Positions 12,225 through 13,472 of a stretch of 13,472 nucleotides of DNA are shown piece by piece. The notes under the pieces are model-generated. The model ran no database searches. It was not told the origin of the DNA and saw only the letters and a program-made list of their open reading frames with translations. The DNA lies in the NCBI GenBank assembly GCA_024277835.1, contig JAJRUK010000238.1, positions 1 to 13,472 on the forward strand, read 5' to 3'. Origin of the DNA: Planctomycetota bacterium (GTDB taxonomy: Bacteria > Planctomycetota > Phycisphaerae > UBA1845). Made by a program: the position numbers and the translations under genes. Within the stretch, counting starts at the first letter, position 1, and each line of letters begins with the position of its first letter.

Positions 12225-13472
12225 GTGACGCGCGTTCTTGAATGGGCATTGGACCTCGAACACATACGGATGGGTGCGGACGCACCTCTCGTAGTGGAGT
12301 TTTCGCGCGCCTGGCCCGGTTGGCTTCTTGTTGGCTGTATGCTGATTGGTGCGGTCTGGGTATTCACGGTTTATCGGCAAGAGTCCGGCAGTCGATTTCG
12401 GCGCACGCTGGTGGGTACGCTTCGACTTTCTCAGTTGCTCTTGCTTTTCGTTTTGCTCATGGGGCCAGCGCTCGTCCTACAGCAAAACCGTGTAGAGCGA
12501 TCGGTGGTGGGCGTCCTCGTGGATGCGTCCGCGAGTATGGGGTTCTTGGATAAGCATGATGCCGAGGCTGGGGATGGATCGCGTCTTGATAAGGTAAGAG
12601 CGTCGCTGCTTCGAGACGACGGTGCGCTATTGGCCAACGTAACCAGGACGCATGATGTAGTCGGATGGACATTTAGCGGGCGTCTGGAACAAGGCGTTGT
12701 CGCCGAAAGCGCGAGCGATGTCGAAAAGCTTGTCGAACTTTATCAGGATGCGAAGGCGGATGGATTGCGAACGGATGTGGGGGGAGCGATCGCTCAATTA
12801 ATTGAGAAAAGTGGCGGTCGGCGGTTTGCGGGAGTGGTCGTGATTACGGACGGTCGATCGACGAACGGAAGCGAGCTGAGCGGCGCGCTCGACGCGGCGA
12901 CGCTACAGCAGATACCGGTTCATTGCGTTCGTGTGGGGTCGGTGTCGCCGCCGCCAGATGTCGTCGTTCGAGGTATCCGCGCTCCGCACCGCGTGCTTGT
13001 CAAAGACTTGCTGACGGTTGAAGCGTTGGTCGATTTGGCCGGGATTGAAGAGGGTCGGTCGGTAGAAGTGCGTCTGGTGGATGAAGCCACCGGGGACGTG
13101 GTTGCAAGAGAGTCGGTCTCGGCAACGGGCGAGGCGGTTGCTATTGAGTTACATACAAAACCCGAGCGGGTCGGTCCTCATCGGTTTCGACTTGAGGCGG
13201 ATGCGCTGACGGGCGAGCTATCTTATGAGAATAATAGCGATCGCGTTGAGGTGGACGTGATCGACGACCATCTACGGGTGCTCTATGTCGATGGTTATCC
13301 GCGTTACGAGTATCGGTATCTAAAAAACGCGCTCATGCGCGAGGACTCGCTGGATGTGAGCGTTCTGCTGCTTGAGGCGGATGAGAATTTTGTGCAGGAG
13401 GGAACGCTTCCGATTCGACGCTTCCCTCAGTCGCCCGAAGAGCTGAACCGATTCGATGTGATTATTCTTGGC
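12225..13472 (+). CDS. Membrane vWA protein with glutamine-amidotransferase-like fold (partial, runs off right edge)
   Basis: Open from GTG 12225 to the window end, 416 codons without a stop. Two hydrophobic helices (32-50 and 68-86) anchor it. The vWA domain begins at VVGVLVDASASMG, with D100, S102, S104, T183 (GLRTDVGGA) and D209 (VVVITDGRS), a full set of MIDAS residues. Residues about 245-345 form an Ig-like region (VRGIRAPHRVLVKD onward). At about 351 a Rossmann-type strand starts (RVLYVDGYPRYEYRYLKNAL), which in related planctomycete proteins opens a glutamine-amidotransferase-like domain; it ends mid-domain here (FDVIILG). It starts 23 bases after the BatA-like stop and is clearly in the same operon. 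GGATAG is the best ribosome-site candidate for the GTG, somewhat far upstream. The full protein is probably above 700 residues. Confidence 0.88.
   Translation, partial: MTRVLEWALDLEHIRMGADAPLVVEFSRAWPGWLLVGCMLIGAVWVFTVYRQESGSRFRRTLVGTLRLSQLLLLFVLLMGPALVLQQNRVERSVVGVLVDASASMGFLDKHDAEAGDGSRLDKVRASLLRDDGALLANVTRTHDVVGWTFSGRLEQGVVAESASDVEKLVELYQDAKADGLRTDVGGAIAQLIEKSGGRRFAGVVVITDGRSTNGSELSGALDAATLQQIPVHCVRVGSVSPPPDVVVRGIRAPHRVLVKDLLTVEALVDLAGIEEGRSVEVRLVDEATGDVVARESVSATGEAVAIELHTKPERVGPHRFRLEADALTGELSYENNSDRVEVDVIDDHLRVLYVDGYPRYEYRYLKNALMREDSLDVSVLLLEADENFVQEGTLPIRRFPQSPEELNRFDVIILG

Overview
The window is about 13.5 kb of moderately GC-rich (by eye) bacterial chromosome, densely coded on both strands. 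I see no tRNA, rRNA, CRISPR array or phage module. The gene set suggests a planctomycete or a close relative: a MoxR ATPase, DUF58, BatA-like and vWA/glutamine-amidotransferase-fold series, a PIG-L deacetylase, an extended LOG-family protein, and several unassigned or secreted proteins with proline-rich linkers. This assignment is inferred from gene content and style, not from a phylogenetic marker.

Left part (1-3.4 kb). The window opens inside the last codons of an IS630-family transposase. A CTAG tetranucleotide follows directly and supplies the stop codon of the next gene. Three genes then lie on the minus strand, read right to left: a secreted GyrI-like effector-binding-domain protein with a long Pro/Thr linker (2171-3385), accA for the acetyl-CoA carboxylase carboxyltransferase alpha subunit (846-1961), and an M14 zinc carboxypeptidase of MpaA type (138-803). 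accA and the M14 gene are 42 bases apart in the same frame and probably form one transcript.

Middle part (3.4-7.5 kb). Single genes with their own signals: a MazG/dCTPP-like nucleotide pyrophosphohydrolase (+), an unassigned 205-residue two-part protein (-), a BshB1-like PIG-L/LmbE deacetylase (-), a GNAT acetyltransferase (+) with a stem-plus-T-run terminator, and a 349-residue LOG/TIGR00730-type Rossmann protein (+). Good sigma70-like promoters precede the 205-residue gene and the deacetylase. A TATAAT box and a terminator-like hairpin sit in the leader of the LOG-family gene.

Right part (7.6-13.5 kb). A plus-strand operon encodes a MoxR AAA+ ATPase, a DUF58 protein, a BatA-like membrane protein with a vWA domain, and a second membrane vWA protein that runs off the right edge as its glutamine-amidotransferase-like fold begins. 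In this family, MoxR ATPases are thought to act as chaperones or remodelers on partners with metal-ion-dependent adhesion (MIDAS) sites. All three vWA-type proteins here keep the DxSxS metal motif, so a cytoplasmic ATPase working with membrane-anchored vWA partners is the likely arrangement. The BatA-like start has no Shine-Dalgarno sequence of its own, but an eight-codon minigene with a strong one overlaps it by ATGA.

No clearly undescribed defence or mobile system stands out. The most unusual items are the secreted GyrI-domain protein, the unassigned 205-residue protein, the minigene before the BatA-like gene, the hairpin in the LOG-family leader, and a 20-bp perfect palindrome over the metal-binding codons of the MazG-like gene.
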